A stretch of 64,000 nucleotides of DNA. Source: Agarilytica sp033852175 (GTDB taxonomy: Bacteria; Pseudomonadota; Gammaproteobacteria; Pseudomonadales; Cellvibrionaceae). Location: assembly GCA_033852175.1 (NCBI GenBank), contig JAWSUY010000022.1, positions 23,113-87,112 of the forward strand, written 5' to 3'. The number at the start of each line of letters is the position of its first letter. Positions within the stretch are counted from its first letter, which is position 1. Below are positions 54,088 to 63,718 of this stretch, in pieces. The notes beneath the pieces were generated by a model. The model saw only the letters and a program-made list of their open reading frames with translations. It ran no database searches and was not told where the DNA came from. The position numbers and the translations under genes are program-made.

Positions 54088-55569
54088 ATGCTATTTAACT
54101 CTTACATATTCATCTTTGCATTCTTACCCATTAGCTTAATCGTTTTTTATAGTATTTCACGCGGTAAAGGGGGAGAGTTAGCCCTAGCCTGGCTTACGCT
54201 GTGTTCAATCGTATTTTACGCCTGGTGGAACCCCATATACCTCGTTCTTATTTTTGTTTCTATCGCGGGCAATTACGGCGTGGGTAGAGCGTTGGCCAAA
54301 TCGGAACGCAGCACCATTCTATTGGTGTTCGGGGTTGTGTTTAACTTATTGCTGCTGGGCTATTTCAAATACGCCAATTTCTTTGTTGATTCGCTTAATG
54401 CTGCGGTTGAGACCAGCTTTACCCTAGAGAAAATCATCCTGCCCCTGGCGATTTCATTTTTCACCTTTCAGCAGATCGCTTATTTGGTGGACTGCTATAA
54501 AAAAGGCTGCTGTGAAAAAAACCTCCTGCATTACAGTTTGTTTGTCATGTTCTTTCCGCAGCTGATTGCCGGGCCGATTGTGCATCACCACGAAATGTTC
54601 AAGCAGTTTAAGATGCCGAGTTTTGGCAAGTTTAATCTTGGGAATTTAGGGGCTGGTTTTACCCTGTTTGCTATTGGCTTATTCAAAAAAACAGTGATTG
54701 CCGATTCACTTGGCACGGTGGTTGATCCGGTTTTTGAGAGTGCAGCAGACAATATGATCTTAACCTCTGCCGATATCTGGTACGCCGTATGGGCGTATTC
54801 TCTGCAAATCTATTTTGACTTTTCAGCCTATTCCGATATGGCAATCGGGTTGGGTAAGATGTTTGGGGTTAACTTGCCCATCAATTTCTTTTCGCCGTAT
54901 AAGGCGAGAAACTTCTTTGAGTTTTGGTCGCGTTGGCATGCATCGTTATCGCGTTTTATGCGGCTGCATTTGTACATGCCTTTGTCTCGGGCAAACTTAC
55001 TCTATATGGGCGTTATGTCGGCGCTTGTGGTGAATATGTTAATTGGGGGTATTTGGCATGGTGCCAGTTGGACGTTTCTACTTTGGGGTCTAGCACACGC
55101 GGTTTTCTTAACGGGGAATCATGTGTGGCATAAATTGCGACGCAAGCTTCGTTGGTCGCCAAGTTCCGATGGCTGGGGCATGATTGCGGCTGGTGTCGGG
55201 CTGACGTTCTTTTTGGGTATGTTTACCCGCGTTTTCTATCGCAGTGCTCACTATGGGGACTTGCTGACTTTGTTGGATAAAATGTTTGAATGGCAAACGA
55301 TGAATCATTTCTCTGCGATATCTCATCATTGGCTACAAACGGTATTGATATTGGGTTTGATGTTAATTGTATGGTTTGCCCCCAATTCTCATGAAATCAT
55401 GCGCAACTATAAAATGGGATTACCGATAATGCGGATGAAATTAACGCCTTGTCTGGCCTGGCTATCTTTTAGTATGTCGATTCCTTGGGGGATTGTTGTC
55501 GGTATTGGATTTGTGGTGAGCGTTGTTTTAATTAGCCGCAGCACAGCGTTTATTTACTTTAGTTTTTAA
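54088..55569 (+). CDS. MBOAT-family membrane O-acyltransferase (AlgI-like)
   Basis: This 493-residue protein has about ten or more hydrophobic segments. The MBOAT signatures are ARNFFEFWSRWHASLSRFMR and GGIWHGASWTFLLWG with catalytic H324. AlgI/DltB-type proteins pass acetyl groups across the membrane to a periplasmic partner that loads them on polysaccharide. The next gene, 26 bases on, encodes a plausible partner. No alginate or teichoic acid genes are present, so the glycan is unknown. Confidence 0.93.
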   Translation: MLFNSYIFIFAFLPISLIVFYSISRGKGGELALAWLTLCSIVFYAWWNPIYLVLIFVSIAGNYGVGRALAKSERSTILLVFGVVFNLLLLGYFKYANFFVDSLNAAVETSFTLEKIILPLAISFFTFQQIAYLVDCYKKGCCEKNLLHYSLFVMFFPQLIAGPIVHHHEMFKQFKMPSFGKFNLGNLGAGFTLFAIGLFKKTVIADSLGTVVDPVFESAADNMILTSADIWYAVWAYSLQIYFDFSAYSDMAIGLGKMFGVNLPINFFSPYKARNFFEFWSRWHASLSRFMRLHLYMPLSRANLLYMGVMSALVVNMLIGGIWHGASWTFLLWGLAHAVFLTGNHVWHKLRRKLRWSPSSDGWGMIAAGVGLTFFLGMFTRVFYRSAHYGDLLTLLDKMFEWQTMNHFSAISHHWLQTVLILGLMLIVWFAPNSHEIMRNYKMGLPIMRMKLTPCLAWLSFSMSIPWGIVVGIGFVVSVVLISRSTAFIYFSF

Positions 55570-55594
55570 CGACTCATCAGGTTTTCAGCGAATA

Positions 55595-56875
55595 ATGAAA
55601 CATGAGATAAAATTTTTTATCGGCATAATTGGGAGCGGATTGGTGACCGTTATAGCGGTTATTCTGTTCAATTTGGTGATGGACCCTTATCGCGCATACC
55701 AATTGATCGACATCCCAGGTATCAATCAATCGAAACCGAAGGCGATGTTGAGTAAGAGCAAGCTTAAGGTGCGGAATGTCGCGAAATTAAAACCTGCAAC
55801 TCTGATTTTGGGAACCTCGCGAGCAGAGTTAGGGCTGGACCCAGGTCACAAGGCGCTAGTAGAGGCTTATCCTCCGGTTTACAACATGGCTTTGCCGACG
55901 AGTAATATCGTCCAACATCTACGAATTTTGAAGTTCGTTCAGGGTAAGGGTGAGTTGAAACGTGTGTTATTGGGGTTGGATTTTGCGATGTTTAATGCCT
56001 CCCGATTCGAAAAAAACAAGCTCGATGGCCGCTTGGAAAATGTTTTACGGGAGCAGGAAGGGGTTCCCGGAGTGCAGCATTTTAATAATCTGTTTACCTT
56101 TGAAGCCTTGAGTGATTCTTATCGTATGTTGACTGGCTATGACGTGAGTGAATTCGTTTCTGAAGTGCGTAATACGGAGGGGGGGCTTCGTAATCCTGGC
56201 CTGTGGTTGAAGGCATTTTCTGCTATAGGGCATCAAGGAATGTTTTCGCATACTGAACGAAAGTTTTTTCGGCGGGGAGTGTACCGTTCTACGTCGGACA
56301 GTTATTTTGAGACGGTGGTAAACGATACTGGTAATGGGATAAATGCGTGGGGGGTTAAAAAGATAAACACCCTTGATATCTTCTCGGACTTTCTCGTATT
56401 TTGCGCGGAAAATAAAATTGAGTTAAATTTGTTTATATCGCCACTGCATGCTCGGCACCAAAATATTATCGTTGCGGAAAACCGTTGGCAAGATTTTGAG
56501 GTATGGAAGCGGCGCATGACCGTTGCTGTATCTGCGGTCAATGGTGAATACGGGGCTGACTATGTTTTGTGGGATTTTAGTCCTTATAGCCACGTTACGA
56601 CTGAACCGGTGCCGTTTCATAGTGAAGTTAAAATGCGTTGGTATTGGGAGTCGGAGCACTATAAGACTGCGTTGGGTTCGCACATTATTGATATAATGTT
56701 CGGCTTAAGCGCTGCGACGCTGGATGGCGAAGCCTTTGGTGTTGTGCTTTCTCGCGGCGTAGTTGATCAGCATCTCGATGATATTAGGCACGGGCAGGCG
56801 GGCTATATTGAAGAGAATCCTAAAGAATTGAAGCGATTGAAGCGACTTAAAGAGCTAATAGAGTCGACGCTTTAA
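55595..56875 (+). CDS. Periplasmic SGNH/AlgX-like partner of the MBOAT acyltransferase
   Basis: This 426-residue protein is anchored by one N-terminal helix (FIGIIGSGLVTVIAVILFNLVM). Residues 70-85 read TLILGTSRAELGLDPG, where GTSRAE with S75 resembles the nucleophile block of SGNH-like O-acetyltransfer proteins. FISPLHARH and the C-terminal HYKTALGSHIID supply His residues. The close link to the MBOAT gene indicates a two-part acetyl-transfer system at the cell surface. The exact family is uncertain. Confidence 0.78.
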   Translation: MKHEIKFFIGIIGSGLVTVIAVILFNLVMDPYRAYQLIDIPGINQSKPKAMLSKSKLKVRNVAKLKPATLILGTSRAELGLDPGHKALVEAYPPVYNMALPTSNIVQHLRILKFVQGKGELKRVLLGLDFAMFNASRFEKNKLDGRLENVLREQEGVPGVQHFNNLFTFEALSDSYRMLTGYDVSEFVSEVRNTEGGLRNPGLWLKAFSAIGHQGMFSHTERKFFRRGVYRSTSDSYFETVVNDTGNGINAWGVKKINTLDIFSDFLVFCAENKIELNLFISPLHARHQNIIVAENRWQDFEVWKRRMTVAVSAVNGEYGADYVLWDFSPYSHVTTEPVPFHSEVKMRWYWESEHYKTALGSHIIDIMFGLSAATLDGEAFGVVLSRGVVDQHLDDIRHGQAGYIEENPKELKRLKRLKELIESTL

Positions 56876-57799
56876 AAAATAAAATTCAAAACCTTAACGC
56901 CCCGATGTATGCGGCCTGTTTTTAGAGGCTTTCTTGCCTGTGTTTGGTGTTCATTATTATGTCATCTGGTTCTTTTCGGCAACGTACGATTGGTGCCGCT
57001 TCGGTGTGGTAGTATCTCGGCCGTTACGCCAAGGACGATTTAAAAACTAAGTAGGGCTAGGTGAGAGTTGATTAATGAACTGAAATTAAAGATGACGGGT
57101 TGAAGTTTTTTTTTGAAACATAACGTAAACTAAAAAGTAGGAAACATGTTAATAGTAACAGTGAGCGCCGAAATAACGTGTTTGAAGAGTTAGATAGTTT
57201 TCTTAAAAAACACTTGAAATAACCATTCGGAGGCGGACGTGTGTGGATTGCCTGGGGGAATAAATTGTTAGATGGAAAGGTTGAATCTAGGTGGAAGCAA
57301 TTTCTAGATCTTCTTGCTTGTAGTGTTTCTGTTTGCTCTAAAACTGGTGTTTCGCAGAGATGTTTAGAAGGATTCTGGGCGGGCGGATGGGAAGCCGCTA
57401 GTCATGGTTTTAGTACACTTAGATAGTTCGGGGAGAGCTCGTCTCTCGATGTTGTAGGGTTGGGGAAGGTTAGAGCTTTGCGTGTGGTTATTTAACCCCA
57501 GAGGTGATCGAACTAATTAATGCCCGTCTATAAACTTGGTTGTAGCGAGGTAAAATCTAAATGGTCAGAATTACGTTATTCGATATAGGCGCTTGGTTAT
57601 TTCAACCAAGGATATCTTGTGGTGTGAAAACGGTGATTTAAAATCGTTCGCAGTAGGCGCCTGTTGATGGAAGGGGCCCAAATTTGAGGACGGTCTATCA
57701 TTAAGAGCGCCTATACTTGCTAGGAGCTGAGTTCTCCAAGGGCTTTTCGCGTATGATTCCCCCGTTCAGACTCCTTCATTTACGATTAAGATCATACCC
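56876..57799. other. 924-base intergenic interval with one foldable element and no firm gene
   Basis: A GTG-started frame at 57241-57426 (61 codons) follows a GGAGG-like site but has unremarkable content, and I do not call it. The clearest structure is at 57584-57715 and is listed separately. The promoter of the oxidoreductase gene at 57800 should be near 57730-57790. Confidence 0.5.
57584..57715. other. Multibranched foldable element (132 bases)
   Basis: The closing stem is ten perfect pairs (TATAGGCGCT at 57584 with AGCGCCTATA at 57706). Arms inside are TTGGTT/AACCAA (57593-57598/57604-57609, which competes for one base of the closing stem), AAC-GATT/AATC-GTT near 57628-57647, and TGATGGA/TCTATCA (57665-57671/57694-57700, one G-T). 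An internal palindrome AGGCGCCT near 57655-57662 can pair with either side of the closing stem, giving an alternative fold. It has the same length as the element at 9666-9797 but no obvious sequence identity to it. Confidence 0.45.
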
Positions 57800-59527
57800 A
57801 TGCTACGCATCAACGAAATTATTCTTCCGCTAGACCATAGCGATGCCGATCTACGCCAAGCTGTTGTTGGCCTTTTAGCCATATCTGATGCTGAACTGGA
57901 CAGTTTTAGTGTGTTTAAACGCAGCTACGACGCGCGCAGTAAGGGCAATATCACCCTGATCTACCAAATCGATGCTGTTATGTCTTCTGAAGTTGAAGGC
58001 AAGGTGTTGGAGAAGGTTGCAGCAGCGGCGTCTAAAAACCCCAAGAAACAGCAGCGTCCTCCTGTGATGCTTAGTCCGGATACGTCCTACCAGCAGGTTG
58101 CTTCGGCTGACGCTAATTTCCCCAATGAAGAACAGCATCGACCCATCGTCATTGGCTTTGGCCCTTGCGGTATTTTGGCTGCATTGGTCTTGGCCCAAAT
58201 GGGCTTAAAGCCGATTGTTTTGGAGCGTGGTCAGGATGTACGGCAGCGCACGAAAGACACGTGGGGCCTATGGCGTGATGGCAAGTTGAATACTGAATCT
58301 AACGTACAGTTTGGTGAGGGCGGAGCGGGTACATTTTCCGATGGGAAGCTGTATAGCCAGGTGAAAGACAAACGCTTTTTGGGTCGTAAGGTCTTAAATG
58401 AGTTTGTTAAAGCCGGAGCGCCAGAAGAAATTCTGTATGTGAGTAAGCCGCATATTGGGACGTTTAAGCTGGTGACCATGGTTGAAAACATGCGAGCTGA
58501 AATTACCCGTTTAGGCGGCGAAATTCGTTTTGGGCAAAAAGTTGAAACCCTCCATCGTGAGAGAGACGACGATGGTGTGGATTGGGGTGAAATAACAGGT
58601 GTAACTCTGGCTACAGGTGAAACGATTACATGTAGTCATGTGATCTTAGCCGTGGGACACAGCGCTCGCGATACGTTTAAGATGTTGTTGGATCAGCAGG
58701 TCTATATCGAGCCGAAGCCTTTTTCCATCGGTTTTCGGATTGAGCATCCTCAGTCGGTCATTGATAAAGCTCGTTTTGGTCAGCAAGCGGGTCATCCAAT
58801 ATTAGGCTCAGCGGACTATAAGCTTGTTCACCATTGTGAAAATGGCCGCAGTGTATACAGTTTCTGTATGTGCCCTGGTGGGACTGTGGTTGCCGCCACT
58901 TCTGAGGAAGGGCGAGTGGTTACTAATGGTATGTCGCAGTATTCTCGTAATGAGCGCAACGCGAATTCGGCGATCGTCGTTGGCATTGAGCCTTCAATTG
59001 ATTTCCCCTTAAACGTATTAGCCGGTATTGATTTACAGCAAGATTTGGAAGAGAAAGCCTTTGAGTTGGGTGGCAAGAACTATCATGCGCCTGCGCAGTT
59101 GTTAGGGGATTATTTAGAGGATAAGCCTTCTAGTGAATTGGGCAACGTTACACCGTCTTATACGCCGGGTGTTACTTTGGGCGACGTATCAAAAATTCTT
59201 CCCGATTACGCCAATGAAGCTATACGTGAAGCGATACCTGTATTCGCTAAAAAGATAAATGGTTTCGACATGGCTGACGCGATATTAACGGGAGTGGAAA
59301 CACGCACGTCGTCGCCTATCTGCATTCGGCGTGATAAGTCATTTCGAAGTTTGAATACTCAGGGTTTGTACCCTGCGGGTGAAGGTGCTGGATATGCCGG
59401 AGGCATCCTTTCGGCAGCGATTGATGGTATCAAAGTGGCGGAGGCGTTAGCTTTGGATATCTTAAAAACGTCTGAAGACGAAAATGGACAAAAACCTGAA
59501 CAAAAATCTAAACAAAAAGAGGCCTAG
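57800..59527 (+). CDS. NAD(P)/FAD-dependent oxidoreductase (COG2509-type dehydrogenase)
   Basis: This 575-residue protein has an N-terminal ferredoxin-like extension of about 110 residues (IDAVMSSEVEGKVLEKV). The FAD-binding Rossmann fold follows (VIGFGPCGILAALVLAQMGL, ending VLERGQDV). EGGAGTFSDGKLYSQV and CMCPGGTVVAATSEEG are typical of this uncharacterised dehydrogenase group, and GEGAGYAGGILSAAIDG closes the FAD site. The substrate is unknown. The next gene, eight bases on, is another flavoprotein of the same broad superfamily, so they are probably one operon. Confidence 0.9.
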   Translation: MLRINEIILPLDHSDADLRQAVVGLLAISDAELDSFSVFKRSYDARSKGNITLIYQIDAVMSSEVEGKVLEKVAAAASKNPKKQQRPPVMLSPDTSYQQVASADANFPNEEQHRPIVIGFGPCGILAALVLAQMGLKPIVLERGQDVRQRTKDTWGLWRDGKLNTESNVQFGEGGAGTFSDGKLYSQVKDKRFLGRKVLNEFVKAGAPEEILYVSKPHIGTFKLVTMVENMRAEITRLGGEIRFGQKVETLHRERDDDGVDWGEITGVTLATGETITCSHVILAVGHSARDTFKMLLDQQVYIEPKPFSIGFRIEHPQSVIDKARFGQQAGHPILGSADYKLVHHCENGRSVYSFCMCPGGTVVAATSEEGRVVTNGMSQYSRNERNANSAIVVGIEPSIDFPLNVLAGIDLQQDLEEKAFELGGKNYHAPAQLLGDYLEDKPSSELGNVTPSYTPGVTLGDVSKILPDYANEAIREAIPVFAKKINGFDMADAILTGVETRTSSPICIRRDKSFRSLNTQGLYPAGEGAGYAGGILSAAIDGIKVAEALALDILKTSEDENGQKPEQKSKQKEA

Positions 59528-59535
59528 CGCCTTTT

Positions 59536-60732
59536 ATGAAATACGATTGCATTATTATCGGTGGTGGTGCTGCGGGCTTAATGTGCGCAGCAACAGCGGG
59601 GTATCGAGGCCGTAAAACGCTGGTGTTAGACCATGCGAATAAAGTCGGTAAAAAAATACTCATGTCTGGCGGTGGTCGCTGTAACTTTACGAACTATTTT
59701 GTAGAGCCAGATAATTACATTTCAAAAAATGAACATTTTTGTAAATCTGCGTTAAGTCGCTACACTCAGTATGACTTTATTGATCTTGTGGGGCGCTATG
59801 AGTTGGCCTTTCATGAAAAAGCAAAAGGTCAGTTATTTTGTGATAATAAAGCCAGTGATATTTTAGACATCCTTCTGAAAGAGTGTGAGCTGGCAGGCGT
59901 TGAAATAAAAACGCGCTGTGAAATTAGCTCGGTCATCCCTTCTGTTGGCGGATCTGGCTCTTATACACTTGAAACGTCTCAAGGCGAATTTATTTGTGAT
60001 TCGCTTGTTGTTGCCTGTGGTGGTTTATCGATACCGACAATGGGCGCAACCAGCTTTGGTTTTGATCTGGCCAAGCAGTTTGGTTTGGATGTATTATCTA
60101 TTCAGCCTTCTTTGGTGCCGTATACCTTCAGTGATAAGTGGTTGGATATTTCCAAACAGTTATCGGGCGTTTCTATGGAAGTGGAGATCAGCACAAAGAG
60201 TGCGAATTTCCATGAATCCTTTTTGTTTACGCATCGAGGGATTAGTGGCCCAGCTGTATTGCAAATTACCAATTACTGGAATGCCGGTGACGAGGTAAGT
60301 GTTAACTTTTTCCCTGGTGTATCGTTAGCCGAGAAGATAAAGGCTTGGCGGGAAGAGGGCGTGAAGTCTGAGTTAAAGACTTTGTTGACTAAAGTATCCG
60401 AAAAGCCATTGGCTAAAAACTTTGTGAACACGTGGCTGGACTTGTGTGGTGAGAACAAACCGGTTAGTCGTTATTCAAATGATGAGATTGACCGCATCGT
60501 TGAGCATTTTCAGTCGTGGACGTTTAAACCTTCTGGTACGGAAGGGTATCGAACTGCAGAAGTGACGCTGGGCGGTGTTAATACCGATGGGGTTTCGTCT
60601 AAGACTTTCGAAGCCAAGGAGGTTAAAGGCTTATTTTTTATCGGTGAGGTTCTCGATGTCACGGGTTGGCTGGGCGGTTTTAATTTTCAGTGGGCCTGGG
60701 CGAGCGGTTGGTGTGCTGGGCAGTATGTGTAA
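59536..60732 (+). CDS. HI0933/YhiN-family flavoprotein
   Basis: This 398-residue FAD protein has the diagnostic N-terminus CIIIGGGAAGLMCAATAGYRG, KVGKKILMSGGGRCNFTN and FTHRGISGPAVLQIT. The C-terminal motif is FFIGEVLDVTGWLGGFNFQWAWASGW. Members (E. coli YhiN, clostridial BaiN) bind FAD; BaiN has been linked to bile acid reduction, but the role in this lineage is not known. It is probably co-transcribed with the preceding oxidoreductase. Confidence 0.94.
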   Translation: MKYDCIIIGGGAAGLMCAATAGYRGRKTLVLDHANKVGKKILMSGGGRCNFTNYFVEPDNYISKNEHFCKSALSRYTQYDFIDLVGRYELAFHEKAKGQLFCDNKASDILDILLKECELAGVEIKTRCEISSVIPSVGGSGSYTLETSQGEFICDSLVVACGGLSIPTMGATSFGFDLAKQFGLDVLSIQPSLVPYTFSDKWLDISKQLSGVSMEVEISTKSANFHESFLFTHRGISGPAVLQITNYWNAGDEVSVNFFPGVSLAEKIKAWREEGVKSELKTLLTKVSEKPLAKNFVNTWLDLCGENKPVSRYSNDEIDRIVEHFQSWTFKPSGTEGYRTAEVTLGGVNTDGVSSKTFEAKEVKGLFFIGEVLDVTGWLGGFNFQWAWASGWCAGQYV

Positions 60733-60823
60733 AAACTAAATATTAACGTTGGCGCTAACTTGATTGCATCGAGTCGGCAAAAATTTAAAGAGCAATTGAT
60801 ACAACTAGAGGAAATCCATACCC

Positions 60824-61354
60824 ATGGTAAACAACGATACTTTACGACGAATCCGTTATGTTTTCGATTATAACGATACTCAGATGGTAGGCATCTTCCG
60901 CCTAGCTGGCACGCAAATAACGCGTGATGAGTTGTGTAATTGGTTGAAGAAAGATGACGAGGCGGATTACATTGTCTGCGAAGATAAGATTTTTTCAGCT
61001 TTCTTGAATGGTTTAATTATTCAAAATCGTGGCCCCAAAGGTGATTCTCCCCCCAAGCCTGATGAGCGTCTCACCAATAATATGGTGTTGATGAAGCTAA
61101 AAATCGCAATGGATTTGAAGTCCGAAGATGTACTCGGGATTATGCAGTTGGCTGAGTTCCGCATTAGCAAACATGAGCTAAGCGCGTTTTTCCGTAAGCC
61201 AGGTCACAAGCATTTTCGTGAGTGTTTGGATCAGTTTCTGCGTAATTTCTTAAACGGTATGAAGCTTAAGTACCGGGACAAGCAGGTTGTTGAAAAAGCT
61301 TTTGACTGGAGCGACAGTGAAAAAGTTAAAAAGACGCGAAAGCGCTTTAGCTGA
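60824..61354 (+). CDS. DUF1456 family protein (YehS-like)
   Basis: This 176-residue protein is built from two homologous DUF1456 repeats: NDTLRRIRYVFDYNDTQMVGIFRLAG near the start and NNMVLMKLKIAMDLKSEDVLGIMQLA in the middle. Each is followed by a helix with FLNGLII or FLNGMKL. The family is widespread in gammaproteobacteria and uncharacterised. AGAGGA precedes the ATG. A strong hairpin follows the stop codon. Confidence 0.92.
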   Translation: MVNNDTLRRIRYVFDYNDTQMVGIFRLAGTQITRDELCNWLKKDDEADYIVCEDKIFSAFLNGLIIQNRGPKGDSPPKPDERLTNNMVLMKLKIAMDLKSEDVLGIMQLAEFRISKHELSAFFRKPGHKHFRECLDQFLRNFLNGMKLKYRDKQVVEKAFDWSDSEKVKKTRKRFS

Positions 61355-61362
61355 TCATAAGC

Positions 61363-61410
61363 TAGCTGGGGGTGTTCCCCCAGCTATGGTTCTAATGTAG
61401 ATTATTTTTT
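61363..61410 (+). terminator. Probable terminator after the DUF1456 gene
   Basis: TAGCTGGGGG, loop TGTT, CCCCCAGCTA is a perfect ten-pair hairpin (61363-61386) nine bases after the stop. The T-run comes about 17 bases later, which is further than usual for a rho-independent terminator. Confidence 0.6.
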
Positions 61411-61472
61411 TGGGTTGTTCTGCTAGGTTATTCTATTAGATTAGTTCTACTAAACAGTTTAATACCCTTTTT

Positions 61473-61724
61473 CTACATGCACTGCGCAAGCTTTCCGGCC
61501 TTCTTAGATGCCATAACACAGCCTCGTTGTGTATCCGTAGCGGCTTTGCAGTTCTTCATTAAGTCAGAGCGCTTGGGCTCAAAATTCTTCAGTACTTTCA
61601 TCGCATGTTTCACCACTTTTTTGCAGTCTTCAACGGGGACTGGGTCGTAGCTTGTGCATGCGCTTAAAGCAAAAGTTACCATAAGCAATGCAATCATACG
61701 GCTTGTTGAGAAAGGTGCTGTCAT
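61473..61724 (-). CDS. Small lipoprotein of unknown function
   Basis: This 83-residue protein has a lipoprotein signal (MIALLMVTFALSAC, lipobox LSAC with C23), so the mature protein is about 60 residues and membrane anchored. The mature part has four further Cys (EDCKKV, KNCKAA, RGCVMA and AQCM), consistent with two disulfides. AAGGGG lies before the ATG. No family is recognised. Confidence 0.75.
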   Translation of the reverse strand: MTAPFSTSRMIALLMVTFALSACTSYDPVPVEDCKKVVKHAMKVLKNFEPKRSDLMKNCKAATDTQRGCVMASKKAGKLAQCM

Positions 61725-61844
61725 GGGGGTCCCCTTGGATGGGCAGTGATGAATATAGCTTGTTTGATAATAATAGCTGGTATCGCCAGATTCTCAATGT
61801 GATGAGAGATGGCTGTGGGTATGTGTAGGCCTAAGGGAGAGGAG

Positions 61845-61879
61845 GGGTATTCAGGGGGGTAATTGTCACCTGAATACCC
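61845..61879. other. 11-bp inverted repeat between two leftward genes
   Basis: GGGTATTCAGG pairs with CCTGAATACCC across a 13-base loop. It lies 44 bases beyond the stop of the secreted protein gene at 61923. No T-run follows in either direction, so it may protect the mRNA end rather than terminate transcription. Confidence 0.5.
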
Positions 61880-61922
61880 AAGGAATGGAATTAGTGTTGC
61901 GTATTAGCCTTTCGTGCAACCC

Positions 61923-63044
61923 CTAACGATACGTATATTTGCCAATATCCAAGCTCCCTGGGATATAGGACTCAACTTTCACTTCTAGTTTTTTACCCCT
62001 TTTTAGGAAAGTCTTAAAGGCTTTTTTTGCATGGCGCCGAATATGTCTCGAATCGGAATTTTCAGCAATATCTTCCATGATGTCGGTGTATCGTGGGCCT
62101 GCACTGGCTCGCATAAAAGCCGCTAAATGCGTGAGCATTTGGATTTCATAACGGTTATGGGTGTTCATTGCTCGATAGAGCTTTTCTGCGGCAATGTCAT
62201 ATAATAGTTCGCTGTATTGATTTCGTTTGCTTGTATTGCGGCTTAATACCCGGGTGGCTTCTCTCCAGCTATCTCCCAAAATGTAGTCGGCGATGAGAAC
62301 TGAGTGGTCATCTGTTTCGTCCTTCATCAAATAAAAAATATTGGATACGATATCAATTTTCCAACCGCGTTGATGTCGCATTTTATAGTTCAGATACAGG
62401 GTCCCCAAACCGTCATAATTTAAAACCATTCCTGATATCGTCATTCGGATGTAACGCCCGATCTTAAATGATTTAGAAAATTTTGATCCGGTGCTGTTGG
62501 GCATGCCAATTGTTTTTATAATTGTTTCTAGGCTATCTCCTGGTTTTAGGCTAAAAAACTTCTCTTCTTTATTGGGGTTTGTTTCTATTGTTAATTGATA
62601 CTTTGGCGCTAGCTTTTCTATAAGCCCATTTTCAGGAGTGTAACTCGGTACCTTGTTTCCTGAAAATAGTAGAAGTGACGCAGTTGAGTAACGCTGAATT
62701 TTTCGGTTATCGGATTTTGTTATTTCCTCCACAGCCGATTTGTAGCGCATATTGCCACTTTTACCAAGGGTTTTGCATATCCATGAGATAAGGTCGGCTC
62801 GTTTCGCTCTGGTGTGGGGGGAGCGATAACTTTCGTATAGAAGTTGGGCTAAAAGATCGAGTGTTTCGGTGTCGAATACTTCATCTCTATTAAGTGACCT
62901 TACCCCGGCGGTTTTCGTCTTAACATTTTTCGAGAATAGCATGTTGGCGTAAAGTAATTGAGCGCCTTGCAGCTGGCTTTTTTGCGTTCCTGCATAAGAT
63001 TGGAGACTAAAGAAAATGAATAATATGGTGATGAATCTGAACAT
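61923..63044 (-). CDS. Exported helical-repeat protein of unknown function
   Basis: This protein has 373 residues from the start at 63044, which has CGGAG before it and a clean signal peptide (MFRFITILFIFFSLQSYAG). Two helical regions (residues about 35-135 and 275-350) have spaced Leu and Arg patterns reminiscent of HEAT-type repeats (YESYRSPHTRAKRADLISWI, EDIAENSDSRHIRRHAKKAF). Between them is a beta-rich part (FFSLKPGDSLETIIKTIGMP), which resembles a small SmpA/OmlA-like beta domain. Function is unknown. Confidence 0.75.
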   Translation of the reverse strand: MFRFITILFIFFSLQSYAGTQKSQLQGAQLLYANMLFSKNVKTKTAGVRSLNRDEVFDTETLDLLAQLLYESYRSPHTRAKRADLISWICKTLGKSGNMRYKSAVEEITKSDNRKIQRYSTASLLLFSGNKVPSYTPENGLIEKLAPKYQLTIETNPNKEEKFFSLKPGDSLETIIKTIGMPNSTGSKFSKSFKIGRYIRMTISGMVLNYDGLGTLYLNYKMRHQRGWKIDIVSNIFYLMKDETDDHSVLIADYILGDSWREATRVLSRNTSKRNQYSELLYDIAAEKLYRAMNTHNRYEIQMLTHLAAFMRASAGPRYTDIMEDIAENSDSRHIRRHAKKAFKTFLKRGKKLEVKVESYIPGSLDIGKYTYR

Positions 63045-63159
63045 GCTATCTCCGTATATCACGAAAGTTAAGTAGGGTTAGTTTTTATGTTGTTTTTTAT
63101 TGCGTTCAAGAATAAAGAGTGGCTAAAGATTACTCTTATGATAATTGATTCCTGTATTA

Positions 63160-63612
63160 TTACGCGTTTTTCAAAATCGCATACTGCCCTTCAAACTCGA
63201 CAGCCGTTTTATCGTCACACTTCACGTAAGCACCTAAGGTGATTTTAGATTTTCCTGCGGTGTTAAAGCGTTCAATAAATCCATTTAACTCTTGTTCGTT
63301 AGGGCATACGCAGGTTGCTTTAATCGTGCCCGTCACGGGTGAAAAATATTTGATATTTGACTGCATCACCACTTGGTTACACGCAATTCCGGCTTCTTGG
63401 GTTTTGAGGTAGACCATTCCCCAGCAGGCCATAACGGCAAGGTTAAACAGGCTGCCGCCAAAGGCTGTTTGCTTGTCGTTAATGTTGGGTTCTAGCGGAG
63501 CGGAAAGGGTGAGGGTAGCCCCGTCGTAATGCTCAACAGCTATGCCCATGTATTGGGCGATGGGAAGGTGGGTTTCTAAAAATTGTGTGAGTTTGTGGCT
63601 AATATCTTCCAT
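63160..63612 (-). CDS. YiiD C-terminal-type putative thioesterase
   Basis: This 150-residue single hotdog-fold domain contains LPIAQYMGIAVEHYDGATLTLSAPL, NDKQTAFGGSLFNLAVMACWG and SNIKYFSPVTGTIKATC. That pattern matches the YiiD_C putative thioesterase family, which occurs alone or fused to an acetyltransferase as in E. coli YiiD; here it stands alone. Substrate unknown, presumably an acyl-CoA or acyl-ACP. The gene has an ATG start, and about 100 bases separate it from the G-rich tract at 63719. Confidence 0.88.
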   Translation of the reverse strand: MEDISHKLTQFLETHLPIAQYMGIAVEHYDGATLTLSAPLEPNINDKQTAFGGSLFNLAVMACWGMVYLKTQEAGIACNQVVMQSNIKYFSPVTGTIKATCVCPNEQELNGFIERFNTAGKSKITLGAYVKCDDKTAVEFEGQYAILKNA

Positions 63613-63718
63613 CGTACTGAACTACGCGTCTCGCTAATAAAAATCGGGATAATGGTAGAGGAGCTGAACTTCCCTCCATACAAGAGGGCGGCAGTTTAGC
63701 ATAGGAATGTAGGGAGGC

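Noticed and set aside
57241..57426. A 61-codon frame with a GTG start and a GGAGG-like site
   Set aside because: There is no recognisable domain, signal or neighbour link; a real short gene cannot be excluded but is not supported.
61845..61879. A rho-independent terminator
   Set aside because: The inverted repeat is good but lacks a T-run on either strand.
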